64,000 nucleotides of DNA from Oscheius tipulae (GCA_037178975.1 JASJZH010000005.1:2480001-2544000); one strand, 5' to 3'; shown: positions 14,071 through 32,785, counted from the stretch's first letter. A program made the numbers and translations. The notes: generated by a model from the sequence alone, not told the origin.

Positions 14071-16293
14071 ATCTCTTTCGATGCTCGGAAGATTCTCTCT
14101 ACCCTTGGGTTGGAATAAATGAGCTCAGACCACCTTTTGGGTGGTGGAAAAGGACCATGCAATGTAAACAGAAGAGATAAGGAGGGATGGAATGGGTGAG
14201 ACTTTTTGGGTTGGGATGTCGTGGAGTGAAACACCAGAGAAACCATTCAGTGAACGAATGCGTTGCAATTGCCAATATAAAAAGTCTGAAACATACTACG
14301 ACTGTCTCTAGTACTGAAAAGCTTTAAAAAGTGGGATCGTCTAACTAAAAAAAGATTGTATGATTTCATCCTAATTTGAATTGAATTTTGTAAATCAGAC
14401 TGCAAACCAGACAATAGCCATCACATATCGAAGGACCAGGAAAGAATCAGTATCTGAGGATGTCATGAAGCAAAAAAAATAGTTGTTTTTTTCAATGAGA
14501 ATGTAAAGCTCGTCTACTCGCTGGGGAATTGCTGGTTCCTCTGACTCGTTACTTCTGGCATTCTAAAGTTTCCAATGGTTTTTTTGTATATTGTGTGGGT
14601 CTAGCAAAAAGTAATGAGGGTTTGAGACTAAAGTAAAGAGAACTCTCTTCGAAACAAAAAATCACGAAAATTTTTTGGACCCCACATGGAAAGGTAACTA
14701 CTATTGTAAACTCATGCGCCTCACAATTCAACAAAAAACAATGTTATTTTAGAATATAAAAAAAAATCACGAAGCACTCTGCTATCGATAAGTGATTTTC
14801 AGGCACAAGACTATTCTTGTTTTTTTTCATGCTTGGGTCTACTAGATTTATTTTGTAGTTTGGGGTATGTACACATGCAACTATGGAATACTGCACGCTA
14901 TCTATTAGACATTTCCGTGAAATATACCAAAAAGTTGATCACAGCTAGTCAACTTCGCAGAATATCGAAAATTTGGAAAAAAAACAAAATATTGTGGTTA
15001 TTGGAACACTGAGGTCCCACTACTGTTCCAAGTATGACTGAAACATAATGGATAACAACAGACAAATGAACAAATTTCTAATAGCGAAACATTTGGGGAG
15101 ATAGGTCGGAGGAAGAGCCAAAAAGTCCAAAAACTGACGTGAATCAGAGAGACTCATACCGCCTTTTTCATCATTCGTGGAGGAAGGGAACATTTCAGAA
15201 ATTTCTGGGTGGAAGGATACAAAATTCTGCGAAAAGGCACAACCGTTGTCTCTCAATCCTTATATCTGCTCCCAATTTGGGTGGAAAAACAACCTGCAAA
15301 ACAGCGTCCGGCAAGTGCAAGGACGAGGACAGTTTGCTGTAAATAGGCTCCTCAAGTGGCTCTGAATTTATAGAAATCGTGCGGGGCACAATCATCCGCC
15401 CACATAGAGAGACAGAGAGCAAAAGTGGAAAATGACACGTAGAAAGTGACCAATGTACGTGACTAATGAAAAATTGGACAGAAGGCGGTCTAAAGAGAAG
15501 TTCATAAGCCCATTTGAGCAACTTTCTAAGAGTTTTGGAATTGAGGATCGCTTGGAACTGTCCGAGCTACTGTTTGAAGGACTACAGTATATAGTAACAG
15601 TGAAAAAATAGTTTTTCTAGAAATGTTCTTATGGTAAAGATAAAAATGTGAAATTCGCAGAAAGGTAGAACAATGAGTCAAGCACTTATTCTAACAGTGA
15701 AACAATGCTGTTTCCTCAGAGAATCATTTGAGAGATGCTGTCGAGTTTTTCTTGCCGACCTATAATTTATGTGTTCACTTTCATCATTCGTAAACTGTCT
15801 GCATCCAAAATATTTCATAATTTTTATAAGGTCAAACCAGTAAAAAAGAGGACGATCAAAACCTTATAGTGATGGAAACATAATATGAATCTGCAGAGAT
15901 TGAAGACGATAACAGAAGTGAGAGTCGAGGCAAAGAAAATGGCAGAGAACAGCAACTCGAGCGTTTTCACTTGTGGGATTTGGGAAGAATTGGGTCTTCC
16001 TGCACATAAATTATAAGTCGGCAAGAAAAAGTAGTCAATGAGGAGGGAGAACAGGAGTGTATCGAGACGTAATGAAACTAAGGATATTCCTGTAATGTTT
16101 CAACGATTCTGTAAGACCGAGCAAAACTGAGAGGAACTGCTTTATTCCACAAAAATGCTCACAATACACAGTAAAACTTATGTCAGGCCAAGGAAGATTT
16201 TCATTCAGCCTTTTAATATTTTACCTTTTCTATAAGACGAAGCAAAAATGCGATGGAATACTAATGGCGTTCCCCTGCAAAAAAAAACGAAAG

Positions 16294-16348
16294 CATTATG
16301 CACGACTTCTCAGTTTTCTATTTTTCTACTAAGAAGTCGTGCATAATG
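16294..16348. repeat. Perfect 17-bp hairpin with 21-nt loop
   Basis: CATTATGCACGACTTCT at 16294-16310 is exactly complementary to 16332-16348, leaving a 21-nt pyrimidine-rich loop (16311-16331). No mismatch in the stem. It sits alone in intergenic DNA and differs from the TTGTAG hairpin family in this window. It could be a small-RNA precursor, a terminator-like structure or a transposon scar. The stem is shorter than a usual animal pre-miRNA stem. Confidence 0.6.
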
Positions 16349-16528
16349 TATTCGTACAGTCTCAATTGTTTAAACGTTTCTTCACTACTGCAGCAAATAT
16401 CAACATCTACTTACTCTTTAGCGCCAGAAAGAAAAAAAGAATATAGTCAATGGACTGAATCAATTGTCAGTAAAGAGGTCACCGGGACCGGCGGACGCCT
16501 TGACCGTCGGTGACGCGTTGGCGAGAAG

Positions 16529-16579
16529 ATGTCAGATAAAAAAGGTCTCTTCTTCCTCCGCACCGATGACTTTTTGAAG
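16529..16579 (+). other. Possible first coding exon (weak)
   Basis: After a short CpG-rich leader (16480-16528), an ATG opens MSDKKGLFFLRTDDFLK with balanced codon use, followed by a weak GT (GTCGAG) at 16580. No downstream exon was recognised between here and 24.9 kb, so a gene is not established. It is listed because its composition differs from the neighbouring intergenic DNA. Confidence 0.15.
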
Positions 16580-18510
16580 GTCGAGGCCATTGGGATCCCG
16601 TTTCCAAAGTTCGAATTTTTCTCAATGGAACTCGTTGATTCCTTTCCCTTTTCACTGCTAGTATTTGGGGGACAATAGGATGAGTGGGCGATTGAATCAG
16701 GACTAGAGTGAAGCTCAAATTTTAGGATGGGCAGAGAAATGTCTATGTTTCGTGGTTGATATGAACGTCGAGAATGACACTATTAGAAAACTCAGGCTTG
16801 TTCTTCATTAGTAAAGTTGGTGAAACTAAAGTTGCACAATATTAACAAACATCCTCACGCAAAAAACACTGTTTCCCTAGCCCTGGGATGAACTAATTGG
16901 AGCCTTGAAACATTTTGGTTCCAAAAAATTGAGGCACAGATAGACGAAAACAAACATCTGCACCTCCTTTCCCATATCTGACGAACTGAATGGAAGGTAT
17001 GTATGTACCGTATCGACAGAATCATTTGATTACCAGCTGTCTGACTTATCATTGACAACAGGCGACTGCGCCACTCGCTTCCCTAATAGCAGTTTTCAAA
17101 TTCCCCCGATATCTGTCTTGTCTACGTGTTGACATACCAAGTCTTGCCAGCTTTTTTCTCGTGGTGACACACGGACGGATGGACAGACACCATTGCACTT
17201 TAGTAGCAGGGAGATCGATTCATTCTCTCTATAGCTAAAAAGAAAAACTGAAAGACTTGATTATGAGAGGGATTTCTAACGGTTTCAGACTAGGTGAATT
17301 GTATTTATGAAAACGTTAAAACATTTTTATTTCATAAAGTTGAAGAAGAGGAAAAACATGGCGGAAGTCAGTAGAAAAACAAAGGAACTAACAAATTGCC
17401 TTTCAAAGAACTTGTACTTACGGGAGCGTCGAAACATTTCCTAAAACTGTCGCGAAAAAACATTGCGAAAGTCCGAAATTCTCTCATCCGACAAGTCTTC
17501 CGTCAGACACCATTCTTGATTTTTTGATAGGAGACAATAAGCGGTAACAAGTCCTATGACAGCATCGTTGTCCGACAAGTGCATTGAGCTAAATAAGAAC
17601 ATTGAAGTATTTTAACATTATAACATTGAAGTACTAAAGAAAACTGTCAAACTAACTACTGAATTGAACCGTCCCGCCCTCTACGCAACCTTATTACCCA
17701 TGCCTTCTTGGCAGTACTATTCGATAATTTGGTTTCTAACGAGACCAACTACAGCACCGACGTTTGGTAACGTTGGATTAAAGATACATGGACCTCGAAA
17801 CATTGTTCGTTTCATAACCTTACAGCACATCAAACAGAAAGTAAGAGGCTTGAAACAAACAATACCTCATTTTAACTTTTTCTGCCTTCTCTCTCTCCAC
17901 GGCCATAACCGAATTGGCGCTGCCGTTTCCGCTACGAACGGGGGCAGCGCGTCAACTGAGTGAAAAGCCCAATCTGCATGCGAATGACCCAGGTGGCTAT
18001 TTTCGTGCCCATACTCTTACACTGAAAAACAAGGCTATTCTGATTATTAGTTCTGTCTCTCTATTTCTCTATCTCACTGTCCCTCTATCTCTCTGCCTCT
18101 GAAATTCGATATCCCTTTTGCGGAAAGTGTACATTTATGTTTCAGCCGTTCCCAGATTGGAAAACAGCCACGACAGGTGTTTTTATGCCATTTCAGGCGA
18201 GGCTTCATTCTAAGACCTAATTGTTTCCCGCTTTACATACCGACTAGTAGTCACTTGTATTTGGTCATTTTTTTGTTTCACCGAATGTATGTATAGATTG
18301 AGCGAAACAAATCTTCTTCGTAAGACTTTTCGGCCACTTTATTCCCAAGAAGCTGAAAAATATAATGTATTGCTGAGAACGTATACGAGCAGACCATTGC
18401 TCGTGGACCTCTTGACTTTTGAATCATCTGAAAACAACAGTTATCACAAAATTTCGTCATCTACTTGGTATTTCGAACACAAAAATAGCATTTTTGACTA
18501 AGCAATGTTC

Positions 18511-18542
18511 TGTAAAACTGTAGACTTTCTAAAACTTTGCAG
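18511..18542. repeat. Diverged hairpin repeat
   Basis: TGTAAAACTGTAG and CTAAAACTTTGCAG flank a 5-nt loop. Probable family member. Confidence 0.35.
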
Positions 18543-21500
18543 AAACATCCCTAAGCAGAAAAAGTCCCTTTGGACCTAAAAAATAGGATCAGAATCCGTA
18601 GAAAGGTTCACATCTATTCGAAATTTCTTTCAAAAGCCGCTCATATCAAAAGACTCTGTTTATTCTACTCGCCTCCCTGCAATAAACTCCCATTCGTATA
18701 ACATCACCCATTTCCTCCTATTGCCTAAATTGATAGTTTATTCGGAGAAAAACAGAAGTTTCCGTCAGCTTATTCGTTCCCGCTGGCTTCTAATTAGCGA
18801 GTCGCAGGGGAGTAGAGGTCAACGTTTGCTGGCCTTCCAATGGGAAATATGGTCTTTTCGGTCATCCCAATGAGCTCGCAGCAGTAATTTTGAAACCAAC
18901 AGGGTGAGTTGAAAGGACGGATTGTTGAGACATTTTCAACGGAGAGTTCAAATGAACAGAAACATTGAAGATTCATAGTTACTGTGTATCATTTTGATTC
19001 TACCACGAGCCAAAACTGAAGTTTGATCATTTTCTACGAATCCCGTAATAACAATGAAAACCATCATCGACCATGCAATGTTTTTTAAACATTTACGTGC
19101 GAACAATTGAATGAAGCAAAGTTCAGTGCTTTTCTTGTTCCAGTGGAGCATACAGTATGGCTATTTCTAACAGGGATGATGAACAATCTTGGTGATGAAG
19201 AAGGAGGTGGTCATTTCCACGTCCTCACCACAGACTTATCGTCTCCATGAAACATAGGTCTTGTGATTGAGCATTCACTTGTAGTGAAAACTTATTGTTT
19301 CAGCTCTAGCTGATATTAAATAGCTCTCTTAAGACACAATGTTTTCCACCAATGGAAAGTTGAAATATTCCCCAACTTTTTACTCTTTGCCGTTCCTGTT
19401 TACGTGTTCTCTTCTTGTTTCGTACTTTCAAACTAACAGCGAAAACTGAAACTAAATTTGTCTTTTATGAACTCTTTGAAAAAAGGTGCATCGACCATAA
19501 ATTAAAAGTCTTGAATCAAATGTGTATTGTTTCTACCTGTACTCTTATTTAGCATCTTGTCCAGTGAGGCATTATTTTTCGCGTCTCTCAACAATATCAC
19601 ATTTTTGTATATGTTTTCCGGTTTATGGCCCCATATATCATCAAATGCCACACCTTTCTAGAAGACTTCTAATCGGAAAAAAAAGGATATTGGCAAAAAA
19701 CGTTAAATTTGGAATCGGCATGACTTTTGCTGCAACATATTTTTCGCTGATACTATCACTTATGTGTTTGAGTTCCTAAAATGTTTCAACAGTTAGTGAT
19801 AATCAGAAGCCTTTTAGAAATTTCAGTATCCTGAGACCATATATGAGAAAAACAAGCAGTCTATTTCATATCCTTTGACCTTCCCATGTCTCTTTTTGAC
19901 TTCTAGCTCTCCTTTTCCAACCACCCAATTCCACAGCTTTTTCTCCCCACTCTCACCAGTTTCCTCGAATCTCAGGCTCATTTATGAGCTCATAAAGGGG
20001 GACCGAATGGAGTCTTTCTCTCCCTGTCTAAGTGCTAATTTGCCAATATTCCGGCTGTTCCAACATCAAAGATCACACTCTACTTTTGGCTAGGTCTTTT
20101 GTCCGTGGCGTTCGGCTCTTTTGTTTCCAGTAGTTGGTACCTAGAACTCTCGCAGTTGACTTCTTTTTCGCAAGTACTAAATTTTTTGACACTTTGGGCT
20201 CTTCATAGTAGCTTCTCGGTTTTTTTTCCAAACTAGACGTATCTTTCTGCTACTCTGTTTCTCTGTCCCTATCACTATCTATCAAAACTCTTGCTACAAC
20301 TCTCTTTTTCCCCTCGTCCCATTCTAGCGCCCTCTTTTCGAGGGGCCTTGTAATCTATTCTCGAGCCGCTAACGGAATTTCTTTTGCCTCGTTGGCTGTT
20401 GGCTACACTCAAAGGGTCGTCTCTTTTAGTGACGAGGCGAGGGAACGATCAGACGAGCCGTGAAATCCGAGTTCCTCTTCCTCTGTCTTTCACAAATTTT
20501 ATTGGTCACAACGACCTCTCTTCCTAGTTCCCTCCCTTCTCATCCCGAAAAATAATTTTGCTGCATAGGAACAGTCTTGCCCTAGAAACAGAACTAGTTT
20601 TCAGAGGATTTCTTAAATGCGTCATTGTCTCATAACAATTTCTTGTTCAATGAACATAGTGTTGTGGACGTCTCAAGAAGTATATTGTTGCAACACTAAA
20701 CTATGGATCTTGCTTTCTCACGACGGGTTTCAACAAATTACCTTTGAGAAATTACATTGTTTCACTGTTGCGCTATATACATATATATACATACCAAAGT
20801 TAACTATTCAATGAGAGAGGAGTACAGTTCTCAAAAACCTTCCAGCACACTTGTTCCGACGCCTCATTCCACCTCCCTTTTTTAATAGAACCACTACTCT
20901 GTCGTTAAATTATTTTCGTCACAATGAATGTTTTATCTTCCAAACCTAACTCAGTTATCACGTCCCACTCTTTTTTTAGTGGAAATATTTTTTTTGTGTT
21001 TCAACCAAAGATTACATACTAGGTACAATGTTCTCCTGATTTTGTTTTCCTTGGAACTCTAAATTTCAACTTTAGCCACCTCTTAGAAAAACTTACTGTT
21101 CCAGAAAAGACTCTTAAACAGTTAGAGCCCAGCTGTTTGTTTCTCCCATACTTCCCGCTCGTGAAAATCAGTAACTCTTCAACATTTTAACTGCAGATGA
21201 ATTGCTAGGCATCCAGCTTTCCTTGCTTGACAAGAAATATTCACTGTTCTTCGTAGAATTCACCTCAACTTTCCTGTCAAGAAGTCCCAATGTTTCATCG
21301 TTCTATTATAAGAAATCGGAACTCTGATTCTCGGCTTTATGGTACCGATGTTTGTTTGCCTTACTCAAAAGTTCTCCAGAACAAGATCATTTTTGTGTTT
21401 CGCGATTTCTCTATATACCATCTGATTTCCATCAATGAACAAACTCATGTCGGTCCATCATCGCTTATCAAAAAGATTTGTGTTTCAGCTGCCGACTATG

Positions 21501-21563
21501 AATCTAGACGACAATTTATCCCCGTTCAATCTCGTTCACGTGATGTAGTCTTTTATCTTCCAA

Positions 21564-21609
21564 TGTTTCACTTTTTGGTGATATACCATCGAACTGGTTT
21601 TGCTGAGTT
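21564..21609 (+). promoter_or_regulatory. Ruby-type composite element
   Basis: TGTTTCAC at 21564 is followed by ATATA with its T at nt 19 of the element. A YRNT (TGCT) follows with its T at nt 41. Same layout as the other composite elements listed. Confidence 0.45.
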
Positions 21610-23630
21610 CTTGCTTCTGTATCTTGTTTCAACTATCCCTATAGAGATAATCAGTGTTACATCTCTAGGTTACTGGTAAGCAGTATTTGTTTGATAGACC
21701 CCGGATAACAAAGCTTGAAATATACACATTTTCGACCCTCCTGTCTCAGCAGCCCTTACCATAACGTCAAAGTTTTTCACTTTTTCGCCCTTGGTTGATA
21801 GTAAATGGAAGTTCAACTTGCTCTTACAATGCGCCTCTCGTGTTTTTATAAATAGTTTTCATTGATCGTATCATTCCAAAGTTTTTTCTAATGCCTAACA
21901 CACCATTTTTGTCTTCTCGAGTCTTGTTTACAGCTTCGAGTTCCCTCCCTGAAATAACATTCAATCGAGCCTTCGACTGGCTGTTATTGTCGGCTGACAC
22001 GACTCTCAGGACTCTTTAGGCATCTGGGCTCGGATTTCGATGCCCTGCTTTAGGATCTTTAGACACGCAGCGTTCTTCCGGGCCCAATATCTTTCCAGGA
22101 ACGAAAACAATGTAGTAGATTTCTGGCCATGTTCATCATTTCCTCGTAGACTTGCTTATTCGACGTAGGCGTTCGTCGCGTTTTGTCTCTCTCCTCTCTT
22201 TACGCGTCAGCGGACAGCGCTTTAGACCTTCGCAAGATGACGAGAGGCCACTTCGGTGAGATGTTCTTAATTTTTCTGAGTCGATTCCCTCGTATCTCAC
22301 CCGCACTGTCTCGGTAGCCAGAGGATTTCTCTCCCTTACCGTCTCTTAATTTAGAGGACTTTATAGTCCTTTACAGGCATCTAGAGAAACGTCCCACCCG
22401 TGTAGTCTCGTTACCCATAGAAATTTTTCAACATTAGAATAAACGCACAAGTTTGCTGGCTAGCTGTTTCCTCTCCGATAAAGTTAATACCTTATTAAAA
22501 CTTACCTTAAACAGGTTTACTGGAATACCAGCCGTCTCCGACGGCTTCCGCGGTCCGTTGACCACTTCACAGTAACTAAAGTCGTCTTTTCTCGTGTCTA
22601 CTTCTCTGAACTGCTTAAAAAGTCAGGGAGACTACAAAACTGCAAAACCGGCCGATCTCTGGGCGTTGGAAGTATTAGCCGGATTCCTCGTAAAAATCTG
22701 TTAAACCAATTCCCTCAGATTTGCGTTTTGGCTCTGTTTTCGGGGTCAAACGAGATCTCTTTTCACTTCAAAACTGTTATGTTTCAATCTTCGACCAAAA
22801 CCGTGTTCTTCCCCTTTCTCAACGATCTTGTGCCCTCTGTCATTTCATGCTTATAGTACTCTATTCTCGTACTCTTTCCAGTTTTGTCTATCTACCGAGT
22901 CATCTGAAATTGAAAACTTATGGCTTCACAGTGTGAATATATGCAATGACTTTCTTCAAACGTCACTATGCGCGTGCCAATTTGGTCAGTGCAAAACTTT
23001 TTAGGAAGATAGATCTGTTTTCATTTTTTAAAGCTGATATGCTTCACTCATCACTCAACAGCACTTCCTCTTTTTTCACTGATTCCACATCCACGTCTCT
23101 ATCCATTTTCCTTACTTCTTCATTTGCCTTTTTCAACCAAAAACGACAGAAGTTCAGAATCTACTAGCACAAAATGTTCTAATCTCACCACGATGGGCTG
23201 CTGTGTCTCTTCGGAAAACGACTTCCATGAAGAACGGAAACGGCGACAGTCGTATGTTTCACTTTGCATAAATAGTCAGAGAGGAGTTGCGCTTCCAATA
23301 CACTGCCGCTTCTCATAATATATAAATGCAAAGTTTCAGAGGACAGCCAGAACACAAGTCGTAAGTCGTAGACAGAACCTTATCCATGTTTAGCCTTGTA
23401 GTAACCGTAGAACTTTGTTAGGTCTTATGTTCCCACTATAAATAACAGACTCTTAGTTTCCAATACTAGACGAACTTTTTTGTTTCACTAAATCTATAAA
23501 CATAGAGAACAAAGGTTACAGGAATCCGTAGAGCGGTCAGGTTACGAGAAAATAGTAAACTTCAAACACTGCACTTTTCAGTGCTTCTTTTCGGCTCAAA
23601 AGTATTCATTTTCAGCTCGGCGAAGTGCAG

Positions 23631-23665
23631 CAAAGTTGTAGACCAGACCAAAAGCTACAACTTTG
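23631..23665. repeat. TTGTAG hairpin repeat
   Basis: CAAAGTTGTAG (23631) and CTACAACTTTG (23655-23665) are exact complements over 11 bp with a 13-nt loop. The clearest single-copy member. Confidence 0.65.
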
Positions 23666-24894
23666 TTACAAAACATAGCTTGCCTGGAAGAAGAGTGCTT
23701 TAGGCATGATAATTGGATGTAAGCAGCGGTTTTGATGTGATTCGACCGCGGATTCACGGTGTATGACTAGTTTGGTTACACAGACAAGTGAACAGAAGAA
23801 TATTAGAGATGTCGATGTCTTGAGGCTTTATGGATTTTGTTCCTAGATATTCTCTAGTCCGAAACAAATGTCTTTGCAGAAATTTGTCAGAGACATAGTA
23901 CACATGATTTTGTTTCAGTTCTACCGCATAGGTACTACGGCGTTGAAAATGTAATATGTCTGCGATTTGCGCTTGACAAGTAAAGCCCATTGTTATACTT
24001 GCATCCAGTAGCTCACAACTTTCGAAATAAAAGATATAATGCGTTTCTTACAGCTTTTCCTACTACTACGGTCCCTATTCGTGAGTTCAAGTTCCTAAAG
24101 TTAGCCTCTTTTTTTACACTGTTACTCTTTCTTTTCACTTTGCATCCAAAAACAGGAAAACTTATTTCACCAAACACTAATACATAGACAGCTTGAAACA
24201 AAAGTGTTTTCAAAACCAGAATGTTTTGATGTTTTGCTCCAATAGGACCTACCCATCGGTCTGCCATCTCTTCCCTGACTGACGAACAAAACACAAAATT
24301 GATAGTTCGGGTACAAAGAAGAAGTTATATTGCTGTGGCTGACGGAGCTTGCAGAAGTCAAGAGGAGTTGTGAGTCAGATATGAAACAAAGAAAAAGATC
24401 TCGTTACAAAGCAAAAGACCAAGAGTATAAGGACAAAGTAGCCATTTTCGACCGATCTGTGCTTTTGCTTGAAGGTGATGACAAGACTTTAAGCTCACCA
24501 GGAACATTGAAACATAAATTGTTACCCTTAGTTTTGAAGTAGTAACCACTAACCTTTTTATCCCTTTTGAAGACCTTTTCAGTTTCAAGGAAAACTCTGA
24601 AAGCTGCAGCGAAGCGGTAATGGTTGCACTATGATTCCCGGCTTAATTCTCACAGTTGAAACATAGTTTACTACGCATACCAAAACGTACTCTTCCTTTT
24701 TTGCACTTCCAGTTAGCTCAAAAACACCACAAAAATGGCCTTCACGACTTACCTAACTGCATGTTTCAATTCACTTCTCTTCATTTTCAATCTCTTCTGG
24801 TCATCCAAACTAACCAACATGCACCAAACAAACACATTCTGAGCAAACACACAGTCGGCAATTAGGCACTTCAGATGATGAAAATTGCAGGTCG

Positions 24895-26524
24895 ATGGGT
24901 GTCGGGATGGGAGTAGCCATGATGATGCAGCAGGCCGGAGCCATTGTCGGCGCTTCAGCTCCTCCAATCGACCCCAATGCCATTCAGGCACAGATCAGGA
25001 AGGCCAAGGTGGGTGTTTTTGTTGGTTAGTGCCGAAAATGTACCCCTCTCGTCCAAAAGCCCAAATTCGTGGCTTATCCCTAATCGGGGCCGTAGGACAA
25101 TAACTTTTCTTTTGACAAACGACAAGACAGCAATGGCACAAGCTTCAAAGGTAAAATAAACTTACTGTCCGAATCGACGGTAAAGATCCTTGGAGAGCTC
25201 TGTGAGTCAATTTCCCGTGGGGACTTGCGACGCCGACCGTTGCGGAGGTCTCCTGAGGGGCCATATCGCGGGGTATTACGTTCCAAAGCTGCCCAATCTT
25301 TTCTAGGAACGTCTTCACGTTTCAAACTAGCAAAGTTTATAGAACTCGTGAAGCAAAAAAGCCCCTTAGCGCTTCGTTTTGTAGAAGCTGTTAATTTCAG
25401 AGTTCAAGTTGTTTCCCTACTTCTCGAAAACTTTTTGATTTCGTCTAAGTTTCAAGAAAACTACAGACTGCTATCGATGGATCGTAGAAGAGTTTATTTA
25501 CACAAAATCGAAGACATGAGCTAGATGCCGTGTTTCAATTGCACGGGGATAAAAATGATAGAGTAAAAGGATCCCATGAAACAAATAACATTTCTTTTGC
25601 AAGGGTCATTCCCCATCTGAAGGACCTGTAATGTTCCGTTTCAAGTTCGAGAGTGCTACTTTGTATAGAAAGCTGAATAATCGTTTTTCTTTTATTGAGG
25701 ATGGCGATTATCAATTACCTCAGCTTGAAAATGGTTGTGTACAAGTAGCTTATGAAACAAAAAAAACATAAATGTTTGCAAGAAGGAGATTTCCTTCGGA
25801 AACTTCGATAGCAGACGCGATTTAGGCTTTTTGTTTCATCCACTAGCTTCATAAAAAAACTATACATATCGGTACTGATTGAGCCAGATTGAAGCAAAGG
25901 TATTGATATGTCGTACGTGTTACCGCCATGGGAGTGCTACATTCTCCAAACCATGTGTCCATCACCTTGGCGAAACAAAAATACAAACCAGTTGGAAAAC
26001 TTTGGTATTTTTTCAAATAAACCGCATTATGATTGAACCACCAACCAAACCAGTAAAGCCTTTTCGCATATCAACTGAAACAAAAACTTTCGATTTCTGA
26101 ACAAGCCAAACTACGGTTCATTCGAAGGAGATCACAGCCAAAAGAAAATTGTGAATATCTGGTACGACCTTTGGAACGGAAATTTTTTTTTCCAGGGCCA
26201 AGAAGCCATGGACAGTGGGGAAAGGGGCGCTTCTATTTTACTGTTCAACATAGTCCGGAGAGTCTACAAGTCCAGTATAAGTAGATCAGGATGAAACAAT
26301 AAAGATTCCAAATCATTACACTACATGCTATCACACTTTTCGTAAAATTTGATCGGGTATCGAGAAACGTTAAAACCAAAAAGACGTCTTCTTCTCGTTC
26401 AAGATTAGCCAAACCACGAGTTTTTCAGGCGGAAGGCCGTACAGTGACGATGGTCAACGGTTGTTTGTACTTCGACTACCAGCTAGTGGCCAGGATACCT
26501 CCAAACTACGATATTCGAGTCTGA
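24895..26524 (+). CDS. Small protein gene, function not recognised
   Basis: Exon 24895-25008 encodes MGVGMGVAMMMQQAGAIVGA followed by SAPPIDPNAIQAQIRKAK and ends at a clean GTGGGT donor in phase 0. Exon 26429-26524, after TTTTTCAG, continues in frame with AEGRTVTMVNGCLYFDYQL and ends PPNYDIRV-stop. The joined product is 69 residues: a Met/Gly/Ala-rich N-terminus, a Pro-containing linker and a short conserved-looking C-terminus. A possible cassette exon at 26196-26274 has a strong acceptor (TTTTTTTTCCAG) and donor (GTATAAGT). It has 79 nt, so including it shifts the frame of the last exon. An upstream exon is possible, since a CAG precedes the ATG by 4 nt. I do not recognise the family. Confidence 0.55.
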
Positions 26525-27338
26525 CCATACTCTACTTCAAACTTTGATCTCCCAATGTTTGTTCTTTCCCTCGTGCATCTGTATCATATTCCACAACCAG
26601 AATCCCATTGTGTTCACTTTTCTGTTTCAGCGTGTGTAGAAAAATAAAATGTTTACCGAATCGCCCTGAGAACAGTCATCAAAACTGCAGCCCATTTTCA
26701 TGTGATTGTGAAACGCAAGACTTGGTTGATACATACGTCGATACAAGTTGACAAAAATAGTCAGAATACAGAAATTACAGTTTGCTGAAAAATGTCACAA
26801 TTACACATTCCGTGAAACATTTTCCACCATTCATTGCGGTGTAGTGTTTCTTTGTTAGAATCAAAATCAGCACGTCATAACACCATAGCTGTTCTTTGAC
26901 TGTTTGTGTACTATTTTGGTGAAACATAGTTTCTCACCTTTTAGCTAGAAATGGCTTCGACTTCGTTTCGATAATAGGAGTGTTCAAATGGTCTCAATGG
27001 GACAACTACGTCTAGTGCATGATTCGTATACGAGTCATCGTAACTGACAGCGGTCCGGTAGACGTTCACGAGACACTTCTACAGCGTTCCGAGCAGACTG
27101 GCCTTGTAACAACCAAATTGGCTGGTCTGTTAACGATTTTGGTGAAGCAAAAAAGCCTCTTTCCGCTATCTGAATGTAACATGATCATTTGGAGATTATC
27201 ATATATTTGATGGTATACAACTAGGCATGTCAGCAGGCTCAGGCTAGACCGGAAGCTCACTTTATAGAAAACTGGAAACATGTTTATTCTCACTCAACCC
27301 TCATTACCACGATCCACTGGCTACAAAACATCTTCCTT

Positions 27339-32785
<5,447 letters not shown>

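Larger units (their letters stand above)
9017..18100. promoter_or_regulatory. Gene-poor intergenic stretch, mostly minus-strand TGTTTCA motifs
   Basis: I see no convincing protein gene here. The plus strand is purine-rich for long stretches. TGAAACA (minus-strand motif) occurs near 9256, 9334, 9419, 10702, 10943, 11163, 13242, 13346, 14226, 14288, 15040, 15700, 16907 and 17850. Plus-strand copies are fewer (near 9891, 12490, 12547, 12805, 16097). The ACLY promoter should lie just above 9,016. This looks like one arm of a piRNA-type cluster by analogy to C. elegans chromosome IV clusters; expression is not shown by sequence alone. Confidence 0.55.
18100..23930 (+). promoter_or_regulatory. Gene-poor stretch with plus-strand TGTTTCA motif cluster
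   Basis: Plus-strand motifs near 18140, 18274, 19300, 19781, 20757, 20998, 21288, 21480, 21564, 21625, 22780, 23255, 23480 and 23910 strongly outnumber minus-strand ones (19249). The plus strand here is pyrimidine-rich (runs such as CTCTCTTTTTCCCC), the mirror image of the stretch to the left. Open frames such as 21290-21679 start inside a motif (ATGTTTCA) and have no coding character. I read this as a second, oppositely oriented piRNA-type cluster. Strand switch at about 18 kb. Confidence 0.55.

Noticed and set aside
21290-21679. 129-codon open frame in the 16-kb gene-poor region
   Set aside because: It starts within a TGTTTCA motif, contains three more motifs, has no domain and shows AT-rich non-coding codon use.
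25170-25262. Minus-strand open exon MAPQETSATVGVASPHG with a good GTAAGT donor
   Set aside because: No matching downstream exon was found on the minus strand, and it lies inside an intron of the plus-strand small gene. Not enough support.
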